The position numbers and the translations under genes were made by a program. From contig NZ_JAEQMG010000163.1 in the NCBI RefSeq assembly GCF_016680995.1, forward strand, positions 124,001-188,000: a DNA stretch of 64,000 bases. The letters are read 5' to 3'. Position 1 is the first letter of the stretch. Every line of letters starts with the position of its first letter. The notes under the pieces were generated by a model that saw only the letters and a program-made list of their open reading frames with translations, was not told the origin of the DNA and made no database searches. Below, in pieces: positions 15,294-23,512 of the stretch. The stretch is from Ruminococcus difficilis (GTDB lineage Bacteria; Bacillota_A; Clostridia; Oscillospirales; Acutalibacteraceae).

Positions 15294-16772
15294 TTATCCG
15301 ATGATGCCGTTATCATACAAATCCTGTTTATATCCCTGATCCAGAATGACAACCCAGAGTGTGCTTTCCGGCAAATGCGCAATACCTACTTCGCCGCTTC
15401 TGTTAAACCTTTTTTCATATAGTTCACTCCCGTTCATTTCAACATATTCATCATAATCGGGTAAATCGTATTCCTGCCAGAATTTCGCTGCGGCGTCCTG
15501 CGGTGTAGGAGCTTCCAAATGAAAATATATGACATCTCTTCCTTCGTTCATATCCAAATCAGTCTGTGTTTGAATATACCGATCCTCGAGCTCATCCTTA
15601 TACAACCCATCAGCAGGTCTCGGTTCCGATTGACGTAATCGATCATAATAAATCACACCATCCTGAGCGTGATCACACAGAAATCTGGAGATCGTAAAAA
15701 GAGGCAAACCAGCCTCAATACGCATATTATTGATTTCATCAAACAGCTCTCTTTCCTGTTCGGATAGTATATCGCTCTCTTCTGTTTCGGATTGCGGCGG
15801 TTCTGTCACAGGCTTTTGGGATGAAACAGATTGAACACTATTTGAGATCTCCTCCCGATTGAGGTTTTGATTTTGTGCTGCTTCCTGTTGCTGACCCTGC
15901 GCCTGTCCGGAGCCTCCGTAGAAGCTGCCGCCCTTTTCTTCGCCGTTTCCGCCGCCTGACGCGATACCCGCGATCCCTGTCACGGCGATCACACACGCCG
16001 CCGCTCCTGCCGCGAGCTTGATGATCAGCGAGGAACTCGCAGTCGTGAACACGCCCGCCGCGTAGCCTGCCGATCCCGAGGTGGTATAGATCGCCGGGAG
16101 GATCACTCTCCATGTTCTTTTCTTGCGGCGATTCTTCTTCGCGTCCTTTTGCAACAGCTGAACAAACACCTCGCCGAAGGGAGCCACGGCGACGCCGCGG
16201 AATTTCTCGCCGTACTTCTTCTCCCATTGCTCAACCTCTTTTTTAACTGAGGCACGCGCATAGCGCAGGCGGGATTTTGCCGTGCTCTCGCTGCAATCCA
16301 TGATCGCGGCGATCTCCTTGAGCTTTTGCTGATGATAATAATACAGCACCAGTGTCTCGCGCTGTTCATAGGGCAGCTTCTCGATCATGCGGCGCAGCTG
16401 ATCGGCGGTATCGCGCCGTTCCGCCATCGTTGCGGGCAGCATCGGCTCATCGCTTGACTGCTCCAACAGCTTCACATCGATATCCTCGTCCGGAACAGGC
16501 AAATTCCTGCGCTTGCGCAGGATCATCAGCGCCTCATTGTTCGCGATCTTCATCATCCATGAAGAAAAGTTCCTGTCGTTTTTTAATGTAGACAGCTTTT
16601 GGAACACATGGATAAAGGTTAGCTGAACAGCGTCCTGCGCGTCGTCATAATTCTGCAACATGCCGTAAGTCAACGTATAGACCGACTCGTAGTACTGATC
16701 ATATAATTGTTCGTATGCCTCGGATTTTCCCGCTCGCAATCCATCTACTAATTCTTGCGATAGTTCTGTCAA
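15294..16772 (-). CDS. Membrane-tethered ECF-type sigma factor fused to an extracellular CAP-like domain
   Basis: The product has 492 residues. Sigma-70 region 2 spans about 15-90 (GMLQNYDDAQDAVQLTFIHV) and region 4 about 120-180 (LPYEQRETLVLYYYHQQKLKEIA, then STAKSRLRYAR). A basic stretch (KKNRRKKR, about 212-219) precedes one membrane helix (about 249-271). A Gly/Gln-rich linker follows, then a domain (about 336-485) resembling CAP/SCP proteins: ELFDEINNMRIEAGLPLF, FWQEYDL and EVGIAHLPESTLWVVIL. The N-terminus would be cytoplasmic and the CAP domain outside. The start is TTG at 16772, preceded by GGGGGAG. G+C falls from 41 of 60 (16381-16440) to 24 of 60 (15421-15480), which supports a domain fusion. 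No anti-sigma gene is adjacent. Confidence 0.85.
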   Translation of the reverse strand: MTELSQELVDGLRAGKSEAYEQLYDQYYESVYTLTYGMLQNYDDAQDAVQLTFIHVFQKLSTLKNDRNFSSWMMKIANNEALMILRKRRNLPVPDEDIDVKLLEQSSDEPMLPATMAERRDTADQLRRMIEKLPYEQRETLVLYYYHQQKLKEIAAIMDCSESTAKSRLRYARASVKKEVEQWEKKYGEKFRGVAVAPFGEVFVQLLQKDAKKNRRKKRTWRVILPAIYTTSGSAGYAAGVFTTASSSLIIKLAAGAAACVIAVTGIAGIASGGGNGEEKGGSFYGGSGQAQGQQQEAAQNQNLNREEISNSVQSVSSQKPVTEPPQSETEESDILSEQERELFDEINNMRIEAGLPLFTISRFLCDHAQDGVIYYDRLRQSEPRPADGLYKDELEDRYIQTQTDLDMNEGRDVIYFHLEAPTPQDAAAKFWQEYDLPDYDEYVEMNGSELYEKRFNRSGEVGIAHLPESTLWVVILDQGYKQDLYDNGIIG

Positions 16773-16893
16773 TGGTTCTCCCCCTCTGCTTTTCTATTTA
16801 TATGATGATAGAAAAACGAATTCGGATCTAAAATACAAAAAATTGTAATTATTTTGATACAGTTTATGATTATTATAAATCGTTAACGAAGAT

Positions 16894-16920
16894 AACACCA
16901 TCGGCAGAACCGATGGTGTT
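16894..16920 (-). terminator. Hairpin after pncC
   Basis: Perfect AACACCATCGG-CAGAA-CCGATGGTGTT stem directly after the stop codon. The T tract is weak on both strands. Confidence 0.65.
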
Positions 16921-16922
16921 GT

Positions 16923-17456
16923 TTACAGCTTCTCTGTTTCCTTGAGCGCGAAATACAAGGCGGCGGTGACGGCGAGTTCTCTGATCCGCTCACGGTCGGC
17001 GTTGTTCTCGCCGAGGAGCATCTTTTCGGTATGCAGACCCAGCTCGGTGCTGATGCCGATATAGACCAGTCCGACGGGCTTGTATATCGTACCGCCCAAG
17101 GGTCCGGCGATTCCGGTGGTGGAGATGCCGATATCCGCGCCCGCGAGCAATCGGACGCCGCGCGCCATCTCGGCGGCGGTGCGATCCGATACCGCGCCGT
17201 AGGTGGAGAGCGTCTCCTCGCGCACGCCGAGGATCTTGTGCTTGATATGATTCGCGTAGGTGCAAACGCCGCAGTCGAATACGCCGGACGCGCCCGATAC
17301 CGAGGTAAGAGCGCCGGATACCAATCCGCCGGTACAGCTCTCGGCAGTCGCGATGCGCTTTTTCTGCCTGGTCAATGCCGCCACCAACAAATCGGACAGT
17401 TCCTTTTCGTCAATATGATCCTGAGCCAACAGCTCCAGTAATTCAGATGTTTTCAT
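16923..17456 (-). CDS. pncC: Nicotinamide-nucleotide amidohydrolase (CinA C-terminal domain protein)
   Basis: The enzyme deamidates NMN to nicotinate mononucleotide in pyridine nucleotide recycling. The 177-residue product is a stand-alone CinA C-terminal domain: IATAESCTGGLVSGALTSV contains the catalytic serine/threonine region, and TTGIAGPLGGTIYKPVGLVY is the second conserved block. Two consecutive ATG codons are possible (17459 and 17456). The second has the better spacing from GGAGG (5 nt) and is used here. A heptamer repeat element abuts the ribosome binding site upstream. Confidence 0.93.
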   Translation of the reverse strand: MKTSELLELLAQDHIDEKELSDLLVAALTRQKKRIATAESCTGGLVSGALTSVSGASGVFDCGVCTYANHIKHKILGVREETLSTYGAVSDRTAAEMARGVRLLAGADIGISTTGIAGPLGGTIYKPVGLVYIGISTELGLHTEKMLLGENNADRERIRELAVTAALYFALKETEKL

Positions 17457-17469
17457 CATAACCTCCGGG

Positions 17470-17630
17470 ATAATTAGTAATTAGGAGTTAGGAATTAGGA
17501 ATTGATGGTGGGCTTCGCCCACACCCTTTTATATATTTAATAAAACGTTTCGTTCCAACAATATAGGAATCAAAACGCGGTCACGCGTTTCCCGCAATTC
17601 CTCATTCCTAATTACTAATTCCTCATTATT
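17470..17630. repeat. Heptamer-ended element, family R3, full-length copy A
   Basis: The termini are inverted runs of 7-mers (TTAGGAA-type on the left, ATTCCTA/ATTACTA-type on the right). Inside are a GGTGGGC-TTC-GCCCACACC hairpin and a near-palindromic AAACGCG...CGCGTTT. It is related in inverted orientation to 47622-47764. The left end touches the pncC ribosome binding site. Confidence 0.85.
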
Positions 17631-17650
17631 ATAAACCTTCTTCTCCCCTA

Positions 17651-17679
17651 TTGCAATCCTCATCAAAATTTGTTAGAAT
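17651..17679 (+). promoter_or_regulatory. Probable promoter of rsmE
   Basis: TTGCAA and TAGAAT are separated by 17 nt. The leader contains an R2 repeat. Confidence 0.65.
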
Positions 17680-17700
17680 TTGTTTACAAATACGGAATGT

Positions 17701-17745
17701 TGCGATTGCCGCGGGCTGACATCTATGTCGAGCCCTCGCAATGAC
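17701..17745. repeat. Dispersed repeat, family R2, in the rsmE leader
   Basis: GCGATTGCCGC-GGGCT...AGCCC-TCGCAATGAC, ending 17 nt before the rsmE start. Confidence 0.75.
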
Positions 17746-17762
17746 TGCACAACGGAGATAAC

Positions 17763-18491
17763 ATGGCTTGGTTTTTCGCGAATGACGACCTTACAACCGA
17801 ATACTATACCATCACAGGTGAGGATGCGTCGCATATCGCGCGGTCGCTCAGGATGAAGATCGGCGAAGCGCTGACCCTTTGTACCCCCGACGGCAGACGG
17901 CATGAATGTGAGATCACCGAGATCACGCGTGACACTGTGACCGTGCGCATCCTGCGCTCGACCGAATGTGAGCAGGAGCCCGATGTGCGCGTCAACCTGT
18001 TCATCGCGCTGATGAAGGGCGATAAGATCGACGACGTAGTGCAAAAGGCGGTCGAGTTGGGCGTAAGCGAGATCACACCGTTTCTCAGCGCGCGGTGCAT
18101 CTCGCGCCCGGACGAAAAGAGCATGAGCAAAAAGCTCGCCCGGTGGCAGAAGATCGCCGATAACGCCGCCTCACAATCCCGCCGCGGCGTCATCCCGCGC
18201 GTCAACCCCTGCGTCAGCCTGCGCGATATCCCCGACATCGTCAAGGATACGGACATGTCAGTCGTCTTTTACGAATGCGGCGGTGAAAAGCTCGGCTCCC
18301 TGATCCGCGGCAAGCTCGGAACGCTCGCGCTGATCACGGGATCGGAGGGCGGCTTTGAGCAGGAGGAGATCGATTATCTCACCGATCACGGCGTAAAGGT
18401 CGCCACATTGGGTAAGCGCATCCTGCGCGCCCAGACAGCACCCGTCGCGGCACTGTGCGCGGCGATGCTGCTGACAGGAAACTTGGAATAA
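17763..18491 (+). CDS. rsmE: 16S rRNA (uracil1498-N3)-methyltransferase RsmE
   Basis: RsmE methylates N3 of U1498 in 16S rRNA using S-adenosylmethionine. The 242-residue product has the PUA-like N-terminal domain (about 1-70, including DASHIARSLRMKIGE). The SPOUT methyltransferase domain follows, with KAVELGVSEITPFLSARC, then ITGSEGGFEQEEIDYL and LGKRILRAQTAPVAAL, which form the knotted SAM site. ACGGAGA lies before the ATG. A repeat element starts directly after its TAA stop codon. Confidence 0.96.
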   Translation: MAWFFANDDLTTEYYTITGEDASHIARSLRMKIGEALTLCTPDGRRHECEITEITRDTVTVRILRSTECEQEPDVRVNLFIALMKGDKIDDVVQKAVELGVSEITPFLSARCISRPDEKSMSKKLARWQKIADNAASQSRRGVIPRVNPCVSLRDIPDIVKDTDMSVVFYECGGEKLGSLIRGKLGTLALITGSEGGFEQEEIDYLTDHGVKVATLGKRILRAQTAPVAALCAAMLLTGNLE

Positions 18492-18493
18492 AA

Positions 18494-18619
18494 TCAGTGA
18501 TTAGTGATCAGTGATTAGTGATCAGCAAATGGGCGGGCTCTGCCCGCACCCGATTGCTAATCATCGGAGCAAAGCGACCTGCGATACTGACCACTGACCA
18601 CTAACCACTGAACACTAAT
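18494..18619. repeat. Heptamer-ended element, family R4, filling the rsmE-mtnN gap
   Basis: The left end is a run of TGATTAG/TGATCAG 7-mers; the right end is an inverted run of CACTGAC/CACTAAC 7-mers. A GGGCGGGCTCTGCCCGCACCC hairpin lies inside. The element starts 2 nt after the rsmE stop codon and ends just before the CCGGAGG site of mtnN. Confidence 0.88.
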
Positions 18620-18633
18620 ACCGGAGGTATATT

Positions 18634-19329
18634 ATGTTAGGATTTATCTGCGCTCTCGGCATCGAGGTCGAGGGCATCGTCAAACTGATGGAAAACAAAG
18701 AAGAGACCACCATCGCCAAGATCACCTACCACAAGGGTGAGATCTACGGCAAAGAGGTCGTGTGCTGTGAATGCGGTATCGGCAAAGTCAACGCCGCCAT
18801 GAGCACCCAGATCATGATCGACGCCTACCATCCCGATGTCATCATCAACAGCGGTATCGCTGGCTCACTGTCGGGCGATATCCGCATCGGCGATATCGTA
18901 ATCTCCGACGACTGCGTCCAGCACGATATGGACGCTACCGAAATGGGCGATCCGCTCGGTCAGGTACAGTTCAACGATGAAAAACGCACCTACTTCCCTG
19001 CCGACAAGGCGACCGCCGATAAGCTGTATGACGCTTGTCAGACCATCGACGGCATCTCTGTGTTCCGCGGAAGGATCGCTTCCGGCGACATCTTCATCTC
19101 CGCTCACGACCGCCGCAGCCGTGTCGCGGATACCTTCAACGCACTTGCGTGTGAGATGGAGGGTGCGGCAGTCGGCACCGTTTGTTTCCGCAACGGCGTT
19201 CCGTTCGCGATATTGCGCAGTATCTCGGACGACTTCAACAACAACGAATTCATGGACTTCATGCAGTTCCGTGAGATCGCTGCCAAACGTTCGATCAAAG
19301 CGATCGAGGAATTCATCAAAAACGCATAA
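18634..19329 (+). CDS. mtnN: 5'-methylthioadenosine/S-adenosylhomocysteine nucleosidase
   Basis: The enzyme cleaves adenine from MTA and SAH, recycling methylation by-products. The 231-residue product shows the nucleoside phosphorylase-like fold: MLGFICALGIEVEG at the N-terminus, VVCCECGIGKVNAAM, INSGIAGSL, then ALACEMEGAAVGTVCFRN with the catalytic ECEMEGAA-like block, and RSISDDFNNNEF. Both length and motifs are typical. CGGAGG stands before the ATG. It follows an rRNA methyltransferase, although the repeat in the gap makes operon structure uncertain. Confidence 0.95.
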   Translation: MLGFICALGIEVEGIVKLMENKEETTIAKITYHKGEIYGKEVVCCECGIGKVNAAMSTQIMIDAYHPDVIINSGIAGSLSGDIRIGDIVISDDCVQHDMDATEMGDPLGQVQFNDEKRTYFPADKATADKLYDACQTIDGISVFRGRIASGDIFISAHDRRSRVADTFNALACEMEGAAVGTVCFRNGVPFAILRSISDDFNNNEFMDFMQFREIAAKRSIKAIEEFIKNA

Positions 19330-19343
19330 TAAATCTTATGCTG

Positions 19344-19376
19344 AAAGCGCCGTGTACCAACCGTACACGGCGCTTT
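19344..19376. terminator. Bidirectional terminator between mtnN and the Fn3-C39 gene
   Basis: AAAGCGCCGTGTAC / GTACACGGCGCTTT hairpin with T runs on both strands. Confidence 0.9.
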
Positions 19377-19393
19377 TGCGTTGAATATTTGTA

Positions 19394-22300
19394 TTACTTA
19401 TCGAACACCCAGTACTGGGTACCGGACGCGGAGATCTCGGACATCGTGAAGGTCGTACCGATATAGCCGTTCCACCCGTTGGGATCGTAGACGATGATCC
19501 TGCCGGAGGAGGTGATGCCGGCGAGCACGATGAAGTGACCGCCACGGGTGAAGATGCCCGTATCCTGAGCGCTGATGACATACTTGCCCTGCTTCAGCGC
19601 GGATATCACAGCGTTCGTTTCATTGGAACCGAGCTGCCGTTCCATCGTGATACCGAAGTGATCGGAGGCGGCGCTGAAATAGCTCCAATAGGTGCCGACT
19701 CCCATCATATAGTACTTGTTGCCGCACCAGCTAACAGCATCGATCGGCGTGATCCTCCTGTCCTTTATGGTGGATGCGACCATAGCGAAACAGGTGGGAC
19801 CGCAGCCGGACCACGCGATGGTATCGTCGCCGTACGGATAACTATACTGGGTCTGGTCGTAGTAGTAGAAGTCGCCCGACGTATCACCGCCGCCTTCCAC
19901 GGTGATGACAAAGCCATCCGGGTCAAAGCCGCTGTAAAAATCGGTTCCCGCATAATTGATGACCCTGACCGTATAGGTATAGGTCTCGCCTGCCCATACG
20001 TCGGTATCGGTATAGCTGTTGGAGCTCGTATCACCGAGCCTGCTCCATGAACCGTTGATCTTTTTGTAGACGCGATATCGTGAAGCGCCGTTCGGGCTGT
20101 TCCATGTGAGCGTCACGCCGTCGGGATCGGCGTCGACGTCGATCAGCTTGGGAGCGGAAACATAGTAAATGCTCACACCGGTCGTGTCGCAGTCGGAGGT
20201 GAACGCCGTGCCGTCGGAGGTGATACACCGCACGGTATAACGATAGGAATAACCTGACGAAACGTCGGTGTCGATCACGGAGGTACCGGTCGTTTCGGTC
20301 AGCTTTGTCCATCCGCGGCTGCCGTAGTAGTAGACGCGGTATTTTTCCGCACCGGGAGACGCTTTCCACGAGATCTCGATGCCGTTTCTGGTAAAATCTG
20401 GTTCATACATAACAGGCATATAGGTAAACGGACACAAAACGCCGTCGTGGTTAAAATCGGAGGTGAAGCTGTTGCCGTCCGCCGAGATACAGCGCACGGT
20501 ATAGCGGTAGGTATAGCCGGAGGCAACGTCGTCATCGATCACGGAGGTACCGGTCGTCTCGGTCAGCCGCGTCCAACCGTCTCTGCCGTAGTAGTAGACG
20601 CGGTATTTCGCGGCGCCCGCGGAGGGCTTCCAACTGATCTTGATACGGTTCTTATCACATTCCGCGCTGAGATTTTGCGGCGCGGCGATATAATGGAGCG
20701 ATTTTCCCGTGCCGTCAAAGTCGGACTCGAACTGTGTTCCCTCCGCGTTGATACAGCGCACGGTATAGGTATAATCCCTGCCCGATTCGGCGTTGTGTAC
20801 GAACGTGTTGGAGGTCGTCTCGCCGGCTTTTGTCCAGCCGCCGTCGGTCTTGTAATAGACGCGGTATTTTGTCGCGCCTTTGCTCGCGCTCCATGTGACT
20901 TCCACGCCCTCGGCTCCGCCTCTGACGCTCGTCAGCTTCGGCATCTCGACATAGCGCATGCTCTTGCCGGGATAGAAATCCGAAGTGAACTGTGTCGCCT
21001 CTTTGTTCAGACAGCGCACGGTATAGGTGTAGGTGTAGCCGGATTCGATGTCATCGTCCTCAAAGGAGGTCTGTGTCGTATCGGCGAGCTTTGTCCAGCC
21101 GTTCGCGCCGCGGTAATACACGCGGTACAGCTCGGCTCCCTCCACCGCGTCCCAACGGATGGTGATGCTCTTTTCGTTGCACACGAGCTCAAAATCAGGC
21201 GCGTTGATAAAGGTATGGGATACGCCGGGTCTGAACGAGCTCAGGAACGCGTCGCCCGCGTCGTTGACACAGCGCACGGTATAGGTATAGGTGGCGCCGG
21301 ACGCGACGTCGGTATCGACATAGGAGGTTTCGGCGGTATCCGTCATCCTCGTCCAGCCGTTTCTGCCGCGATAATAGACGCGGTATTTTTGCGCGCCGCC
21401 GACCGCATCCCAGCTGATACGAACGCCGTCCTCGGTATTGGTCAGCGAGGTAATAGTGGGGGCGGTGTAAAACCTGACGCTTTTGCCGGGACGATAGCTG
21501 CTGGTGAACTCGGTACCCTCCGCGTTGACGCAGCGCACGGTATAGGTGTAGTTGTAGCCGGATTCAACGTCGGTGTCCGTATAGGAGGTATCGGTCGTAT
21601 CGACCAGCTTCGTCCAGCCGCGGCTGCCGTAGTAATAGATACGGTATTTCTCCGCGCCTTGGACAGCCTGCCACGAGATATCGACGCCGTCCGTTCCGTT
21701 GCTGACGGAAAAATCGGGAGCATCCATATATGTCCCTTTGATACCGTCACGGTCAAAGGCACTGACATATTCGCCCGCCGCGTTCATACAGCATACGGTG
21801 TAGGTGTAGGTCACGCCGGAGCTCACTTCTTCATCCAGATACGAGGTATCGGTGGTATCCGCCATCCTTGTCCAGCCGTTTTTGCCGCGATAAAAGACAC
21901 GGTATTTGTCGGCGCCGGGACATGCCTGCCACGTGATACGGATCCCGCTGTCGGTGCCGGTCGCGGACAACAGCACGGGCGCGGCGATATAGCGGATGGA
22001 TTTTCCTGTTGTATCACAGTCGCTGGTGTAGCGCTCGCCGTCGGCGGTAACGCACCGCACGGTATAGGTATAGGTGTTGCCGGAGCGCACATCATCATCC
22101 AGCAGATAGTTGTTTTCCGTTGTCGCCATGCGCGTCCATCCGTTGGAACCGCGGTAAAACACACGGTAGCCTTCGGCGCCTTCGATCGCGTCCCACTTGA
22201 GCATCACGCCGCCTGCCGTGTTCTCGACACTCAGCACGGGTGCTCTCAGATACGCGTGGGTCAGCCCTGTTTCATCAAAATAATCAAACATATACGCGCC

Positions 22301-22900
22301 GCTGCTCGTCAGCTCTCTGACGGTATAGCGGTAGCGGTTGCCGTAGGTAACGTTTTCATCCAGATAAGAGTTGTCGGAGGATACGGCGATCTGCTTCCAC
22401 GCGTTGTTCTCCATACGCAGTACAGCCACCTTGCTGACGCCCGAAGCCTTGTTCCAGTAGATACGGATGCCCTCATCCGTTGTATCCGCACCGGTCAATA
22501 CGGCGGGAGCGGAATAGGTGATCGTTTTTGTAGCGGTGGTGGTCATAACATCGTCGGAAGCGGTCATTCCGTAGAGGCGATATCGATACGTGTTGCCCGA
22601 AACGACGGACGGATCGACATAATACAGCTGTGTCGTATCCGTCAGCCTTTGCCAGCCGCGGCCGTCGCTGTACCATTTGTCCACACGATAATGATGGACG
22701 CCTGAGATCGTCTGCCACTCGATGCGGACGCCCTCCCGGTCGGAACGCATCGAAGTGATCACGGGCACACCTGCCCCGACCTCTGCTGCTGACGGCTCAC
22801 CGTTTTCATCCTCCAGCTCAACGGCCGTTACGCTCAAAAATGAGGAAAGCATCAGAACCGCCAGCAATGCGGCAATCGTTTTTTGTAATACTCTTCGCAT
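19394..22900 (-). CDS. Secreted 11-repeat Fn3 protein with C-terminal C39-like peptidase domain
   Basis: The product has 1168 residues. A signal peptide (about 1-27) is followed by eleven tandem Fn3-like repeats of 85-90 residues (about 47-1005). Most repeats carry GVRISWDAV..A.KYRVYYRG, GWT.L.DTT.TS and YTYTVRC. The last 160 residues resemble Peptidase_C39_2: YYDQTQYSYPYG, SGCGPTCFAMVAS with the likely catalytic cysteine, GGHFIVLAGI with the histidine, and IVYDPNGW with an acidic residue. The protein is probably a surface or secreted cysteine peptidase held on a long stalk. No sortase motif or dockerin is seen. The same Fn3 type occurs in the 24588-26711 product. A perfect promoter lies upstream. 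Confidence 0.9.
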   Translation of the reverse strand: MRRVLQKTIAALLAVLMLSSFLSVTAVELEDENGEPSAAEVGAGVPVITSMRSDREGVRIEWQTISGVHHYRVDKWYSDGRGWQRLTDTTQLYYVDPSVVSGNTYRYRLYGMTASDDVMTTTATKTITYSAPAVLTGADTTDEGIRIYWNKASGVSKVAVLRMENNAWKQIAVSSDNSYLDENVTYGNRYRYTVRELTSSGAYMFDYFDETGLTHAYLRAPVLSVENTAGGVMLKWDAIEGAEGYRVFYRGSNGWTRMATTENNYLLDDDVRSGNTYTYTVRCVTADGERYTSDCDTTGKSIRYIAAPVLLSATGTDSGIRITWQACPGADKYRVFYRGKNGWTRMADTTDTSYLDEEVSSGVTYTYTVCCMNAAGEYVSAFDRDGIKGTYMDAPDFSVSNGTDGVDISWQAVQGAEKYRIYYYGSRGWTKLVDTTDTSYTDTDVESGYNYTYTVRCVNAEGTEFTSSYRPGKSVRFYTAPTITSLTNTEDGVRISWDAVGGAQKYRVYYRGRNGWTRMTDTAETSYVDTDVASGATYTYTVRCVNDAGDAFLSSFRPGVSHTFINAPDFELVCNEKSITIRWDAVEGAELYRVYYRGANGWTKLADTTQTSFEDDDIESGYTYTYTVRCLNKEATQFTSDFYPGKSMRYVEMPKLTSVRGGAEGVEVTWSASKGATKYRVYYKTDGGWTKAGETTSNTFVHNAESGRDYTYTVRCINAEGTQFESDFDGTGKSLHYIAAPQNLSAECDKNRIKISWKPSAGAAKYRVYYYGRDGWTRLTETTGTSVIDDDVASGYTYRYTVRCISADGNSFTSDFNHDGVLCPFTYMPVMYEPDFTRNGIEISWKASPGAEKYRVYYYGSRGWTKLTETTGTSVIDTDVSSGYSYRYTVRCITSDGTAFTSDCDTTGVSIYYVSAPKLIDVDADPDGVTLTWNSPNGASRYRVYKKINGSWSRLGDTSSNSYTDTDVWAGETYTYTVRVINYAGTDFYSGFDPDGFVITVEGGGDTSGDFYYYDQTQYSYPYGDDTIAWSGCGPTCFAMVASTIKDRRITPIDAVSWCGNKYYMMGVGTYWSYFSAASDHFGITMERQLGSNETNAVISALKQGKYVISAQDTGIFTRGGHFIVLAGITSSGRIIVYDPNGWNGYIGTTFTMSEISASGTQYWVFDK

Positions 22901-22974
22901 AGGATCACCTCTTTCTGTCTTAAATATCTATGGGTTGGCCACAGTGGAACTGTGACATATAGTTGTCTACTCTA

Positions 22975-23003
22975 ATTATAATTCTAAAAAAGCAATATGT
23001 CAA
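22975..23003 (-). promoter_or_regulatory. Sigma-A-type promoter of the Fn3-C39 gene
   Basis: On the minus strand perfect TTGACA and TATAAT are separated by 17 nt. A small hairpin CACAGT-GGA-ACTGTG lies in the leader at about 22940-22954. The promoter is back to back with that of the DUF3783 gene. Confidence 0.9.
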
Positions 23004-23022
23004 CAACAAGAGAATTACATAT

Positions 23023-23051
23023 TTGCAATATTCTGCCTATTATGGTAGAAT
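23023..23051 (+). promoter_or_regulatory. Promoter of the DUF3783 gene
   Basis: TTGCAA and TAGAAT are separated by 17 nt. The -10 context TATGGTAGAATAAGG is identical to that of the DtxR-family gene at 40814-40827. Confidence 0.75.
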
Positions 23052-23105
23052 AAGGCAAAGGTCGAAAAAACCAATCATAGGGTAATACATGTCGGAGGTA
23101 AAGCG

Positions 23106-23483
23106 ATGAGCGAAGTTTTGATCTATAATCTCCCTCCCGAAAAGGACGCAAAGGTGAAAATGCTGTGCCGAAAGTTCGGATTTGCTTCGCGCAGTATCGA
23201 GAGAGCCGAGTTCGGCTATACGCTCGGATATCTGCTGGGGCTCTCACAGGATGATTCCGTCAGGGACGGCGATGATTTTGACGAAGAGATGCTCTATCTC
23301 GCGGATCTCAGAGGCGGTATGCTCAATCTCTTTCTCGATCAGCTCCGCCGCAAAAAGCTGAGCGTCCCGCTCAAGGCGATACAAACCGATCGGAACACCG
23401 GCTTCACATCCCGTGAGCTGTACCGCGAGCTGTGCGCCGAAAGAGACGCCATCGCGAGGGGAACGACACAACATCAGGGGTAG
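23106..23483 (+). CDS. DUF3783 domain protein
   Basis: The product is a small cytoplasmic protein of 125 residues with no signal peptide. The C-terminal half (GGMLNLFLDQLRRKKLSVPLK, then TGFTSRELYRELCAER) matches the DUF3783 pattern, in which a short helix-loop region precedes a T-x-W/F-x-EL-x-x-EL motif. The function of this family is unknown. GGAGG-like sequence stands 8 nt upstream (cggaggtaaagcg). It precedes a lipoprotein gene by about 30 nt on the same strand and probably forms a two-gene operon with it. Confidence 0.75.
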   Translation: MSEVLIYNLPPEKDAKVKMLCRKFGFASRSIERAEFGYTLGYLLGLSQDDSVRDGDDFDEEMLYLADLRGGMLNLFLDQLRRKKLSVPLKAIQTDRNTGFTSRELYRELCAERDAIARGTTQHQG

Positions 23484-23512
23484 ATATCATGCGGAATACT
23501 CCGGAGGTTCAC

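Noticed and set aside
20447..22705. A 752-codon open frame opposite the Fn3-C39 gene
   Set aside because: It mirrors the repetitive Fn3 coding strand, has no ribosome binding site, and its translation is low-complexity without a known fold. The minus-strand gene has signal peptide, domains, promoter and SD.
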